Shown: positions 4,838-6,629 of the stretch, in pieces | How the letters are laid out: every line of letters begins with the position of its first letter | Numbering within the stretch: the stretch's first letter is position 1 | Origin: Propionibacteriaceae bacterium | GTDB taxonomy: Bacteria; Actinomycetota; Actinomycetes; Propionibacteriales; Propionibacteriaceae | Assembly: GCA_024636075.1 (NCBI GenBank) | Contig: JAGXHS010000124.1 | Span: forward strand, 1-6,629 | Direction: 5' to 3' | Length of the DNA stretch: 6,629 nt | The notes under the pieces: model-generated | The model's input: the letters and a program-made list of their open reading frames with translations, nothing else | Databases searched by the model: none | What the model was told of the DNA's origin: nothing | Program-made: the position numbers and the translations under genes

Positions 4838-6489
4838 TGAACGCCGCACTGACTGCTCGCTCGGTCTCCGAGCACTGGTTGCAGATGTTGGTGGCCGCGA
4901 TCTCATTGGGCGCGATTCTGGTGATGGCGATGGCCGCGTACACCCAGATCGATCTCAGCCTCTACCAGTCGATGCCAGAGGCGTTGCGTACCACGATGGG
5001 CATCATTCCCGGTGCTGACGGTGCCTTCCTGGCGTATTCGGTGATGGTGAGCACGATGGCCTCGTTGACCTTCGGTGGCGTCGCCATCGCGATGGGCTCA
5101 GCAGCCATCGCCGGGATCGAGCAACGGGGAATTCTTGGTTTGCTGCTGAGCAATCCGATGTCGCGAGCCGCAGTTCTCACCTCACGAGTGCTGGCCTTGC
5201 TGCTTCTTATCGGCGGCGGTGTTGCGCTCTTCTGGGGCATTGCCGAGCTGTCGCCGGTGTTGCTGGGGATCAGCGCGGGCAGTGCACACGTGGGTGCGGT
5301 GATGCTGCATCTCGCGATGAACACGTTGTTCTACGGCTTCCTCGCTCTGGCCATCGGTGCCGCCACCGGCAAGGCAGGCCCGGCCTCCGCTGTCTCCGCC
5401 GGAATGATGGTGCTCTCCTGGTTGGCGGTGGGGCTGTTGCCCTTGTTCAGCGCGACCGAATCTATGGTGAAGTACATCCCCTGGTACTGGTTCGCGGGGT
5501 CGCAGCCCTTGCTGAACGGCGTCGACTGGACCCACATCGTCCTGCTGGGTGCCTGCGTGCTGCTCTTCGCCGTGGTCGCCGGTGTCGGATTCGTGCGGCG
5601 CGACCTGCGAGCAGCTGGCAGCAGCTCCTTGCTGGATCGGCTGCGTGCGAACCCGATGGCAGCCCAACTGATGGATCGGCTGACCGCAGGCACCCGGGTG
5701 CGCTCGCTGGAGGTGAAGCTGCTGTCGGCCCACCAGAGTCTGATTGGAATCGTGGCGGCGTTGATGTTCGCGATGATGGGGCTGATGATCGGTGCCATGT
5801 ATCCCTTCATCGCAGATGCGCTGACGAGTGTGGGTGACACCTTGCCCACCGCTCTGTTGACGATGGTCGGTGGCGGCGACATGAGCACACCGGAGGGATT
5901 CTTCACCCTCGAAACGCTCGGCCTGATGACCCCGATCGCGGTGATTCTGGTCGGCACCGCGATCGCTTCTGACGGCGTCGCGGGCGAGGAGCAGTCCAAC
6001 CGGATGGGTTTGTTGCTCTCCACCCCCACATCAAGGACCCGGATCATCATCGCCACCACAGTGTCGATGACAGTGGCCGTGTTCATCGTCTCCGTGGCCA
6101 CCGGTCTGGGTATCTGGGGTGGTTCACTGATCGGCGGCTTGGGCATCGACGTCGGCAACATCGCCGACACCACCGTGATGGCTTTCGTACTCGGACTGTT
6201 CTACTCGGGGATCGCGCTCGCCTGCTCGGCCGCCACCGGCCGTGCGTCGATCGCGATCTGGGCGACGGTGGGGTTGGCGATCGTCGGTCACTTCGGCAAC
6301 GCGTTCCTGTCGGTCAGCGACACCTGGCGGCCCTGGGCTCGGCTGACGCCCTTCCACTACTACTCATCGGCGCAGCCGTTGAGCAATGGAATCGACTGGT
6401 CCGACGCCGGCGTGTTGTTCGCAGGAGCGGCCGTGCTGATCGGACTGTCGTTCTGGCTGTTCGCCCGGCGCGATCTTCGGCAGCGGTAG
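4837..6489 (+). CDS. ABC-2 permease, polyketide-antibiotic exporter type, internally duplicated
   Basis: A 550-residue inner-membrane protein, the transport partner of the ATPase just upstream (TGATG overlap, A shared). It has two homologous halves of about six membrane segments each: roughly 15-36, 64-92, 111-137, 150-174, 183-205, 231-253, and 302-324, 361-380, 403-426, 444-466, 470-490, 523-543. Matching landmarks lie exactly 290 residues apart: GIEQRGILGLLLSNPMSR (93) with GEEQSNRMGLLLSTPTSR (383), AATGK (175) with AATGR (465), GSQPLLNGVDW (221) with SAQPLSNGIDW (511), and FVRRDLR (252) with FARRDLR (542). A polar linker (261-287) joins the halves. This layout fits the tetronasin-resistance-like putative exporters of polyketide antibiotics (TnrB3 group), where one chain replaces a permease dimer. 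A single ATPase gene would then serve both halves. The actual substrate is unknown, and no biosynthetic genes are in view. Confidence 0.92.
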   Translation: MNAALTARSVSEHWLQMLVAAISLGAILVMAMAAYTQIDLSLYQSMPEALRTTMGIIPGADGAFLAYSVMVSTMASLTFGGVAIAMGSAAIAGIEQRGILGLLLSNPMSRAAVLTSRVLALLLLIGGGVALFWGIAELSPVLLGISAGSAHVGAVMLHLAMNTLFYGFLALAIGAATGKAGPASAVSAGMMVLSWLAVGLLPLFSATESMVKYIPWYWFAGSQPLLNGVDWTHIVLLGACVLLFAVVAGVGFVRRDLRAAGSSSLLDRLRANPMAAQLMDRLTAGTRVRSLEVKLLSAHQSLIGIVAALMFAMMGLMIGAMYPFIADALTSVGDTLPTALLTMVGGGDMSTPEGFFTLETLGLMTPIAVILVGTAIASDGVAGEEQSNRMGLLLSTPTSRTRIIIATTVSMTVAVFIVSVATGLGIWGGSLIGGLGIDVGNIADTTVMAFVLGLFYSGIALACSAATGRASIAIWATVGLAIVGHFGNAFLSVSDTWRPWARLTPFHYYSSAQPLSNGIDWSDAGVLFAGAAVLIGLSFWLFARRDLRQR

Positions 6490-6519
6490 CCAGCTGGGCT
6501 GGACCCCGACCGACTGGGT

Positions 6520-6525
6520 TAGCCT
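6520..6525 (+). promoter_or_regulatory. Possible -10 of a promoter for a gene beyond the right edge
   Basis: TAGCCT, a common actinobacterial -10 form, would give a start at 6532. No good -35 is seen at 16-18 bp (the nearest is a poor GGCTGG-like stretch). The stretch 6490-6629 after the permease stop holds no credible gene. A 12-codon GTG frame from 6532 (MDPGVVVRRVGA, stop TGA 6568-6570) begins exactly at the predicted +1 and could be a leaderless mini-ORF or chance. Confidence 0.3.
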
Positions 6526-6572
6526 GAATCCGTGGACCCGGGGGTGGTGGTTCGGCGGGTCGGAGCGTGAAA

Positions 6573-6629
6573 GTGCCTTCTGAGTAGGGAGAATCGGGAG
6601 TGTCGACGTCCTGATCTACCGCACCCAAA
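6573..6629 (+). ncRNA. Possible start of a T-box leader (ileS-type ultrashort Stem I), cut by the window end
   Basis: GTGC (6573-6576) can pair with GCAC (6621-6624), closing a 52-nt element. Just inside the 5' side is TGAGTAG with the AGTA (6583-6586) expected on the 5' side of a T-box specifier loop. Just inside the 3' side is ATC (6614-6616), the isoleucine specifier. GGGA (6587-6590) or CGGGA (6595-6599) can pair with TCC(TG) at 6609-6613 to form the upper stem. Translational ileS T-boxes with an unusually short Stem I are known in actinobacteria. The antisequestrator and tRNA-acceptor bulge (TGGN) that would prove it lie beyond the edge. Other small structured leaders, or chance, remain possible. 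Confidence 0.35.

Noticed and set aside
5331..6173. Long open frame antisense to the permease gene
   Set aside because: A Ser/Thr/Pro/Ile-rich product with no motif, fully inside a clear coding gene. A shadow of GC-rich third positions.
3273..6489. Part of an antibiotic biosynthesis cluster
   Set aside because: Only a regulator and an exporter are present, next to primary-metabolism genes. No biosynthetic enzyme is in view, so a resistance or general efflux role is the modest reading.
6488..6500. Short inverted repeat AGCC-AGCTG-GGCT over the permease stop, as a terminator
   Set aside because: Only 4 bp of stem and no T-run. Expected by chance in such DNA.
6314..6628. Minus-strand open frame at the right edge
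   Set aside because: An Arg/Pro/Ala-rich shadow product that overlaps the permease end and has no start signal.

Overview
The window looks like chromosomal DNA from a high-GC Gram-positive bacterium (Actinomycetota). The evidence is GC-rich codon use, GTG starts, an aroC-aroK-aroB cluster, a Pro/Tyr-rich small membrane protein, and a TetR-regulated polyketide-antibiotic-type ABC exporter. Some protein features fit the Propionibacteriaceae, but I cannot fix the family without a search. No insertion sequence, phage gene, tRNA, rRNA or CRISPR array is visible.

Left part (1-2470, + strand): three shikimate-pathway genes in tight order. They are the 3' two-thirds of aroC (chorismate synthase, cut by the window edge), aroK (shikimate kinase, ATGA overlap with aroC) and aroB (3-dehydroquinate synthase, 47 bp further on, best start GTG at 1385). 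Together they supply steps 2, 5 and 7 of chorismate synthesis. The aro run ends at a convergent gene only 18 bp after aroB, with an imperfect hairpin across the junction.

Middle (2489-3272): a minus-strand gene for a 205-residue membrane protein. It has a Pro/Gln/Asn/Tyr-rich tail that includes five hexapeptide repeats, followed by three hydrophobic segments. It is separated from the next, divergent gene by 166 bp. At the far end of that gap are two 16-bp palindromes of the form TTGTAC-N4-GTACAA, centred 20 bp apart. The second palindrome ends on the A of the next gene's ATG.

Right part (3273-6489, + strand): a compact three-gene efflux operon. It encodes a TetR-family repressor, an ABC ATPase (ATGA overlap) and a 12-helix ABC-2 permease made of two duplicated halves (TGATG overlap). 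A promoter fits exactly into the palindromes: the -35 is the left arm of the first, the -10 lies within the second, and the predicted +1 is the ATG itself. This suggests an autoregulated, leaderless transcript. The likely logic is that the repressor senses a toxic compound, leaves the operators, and the exporter pumps the compound out. The substrate cannot be read from the sequence.

Right edge (6490-6629): no gene. It holds a plausible -10 (TAGCCT) and the beginning of what may be a structured leader RNA. An AGTA motif and an ATC triplet inside a GTGC/GCAC-closed stem of about 52 nt recall the ultrashort Stem I of actinobacterial ileS T-box riboswitches. The window ends before this can be settled.

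Most genes belong to well-known families. The parts most worth a second look are the operator-promoter-start-codon arrangement at 3238-3275 and the putative leader RNA at the right edge.
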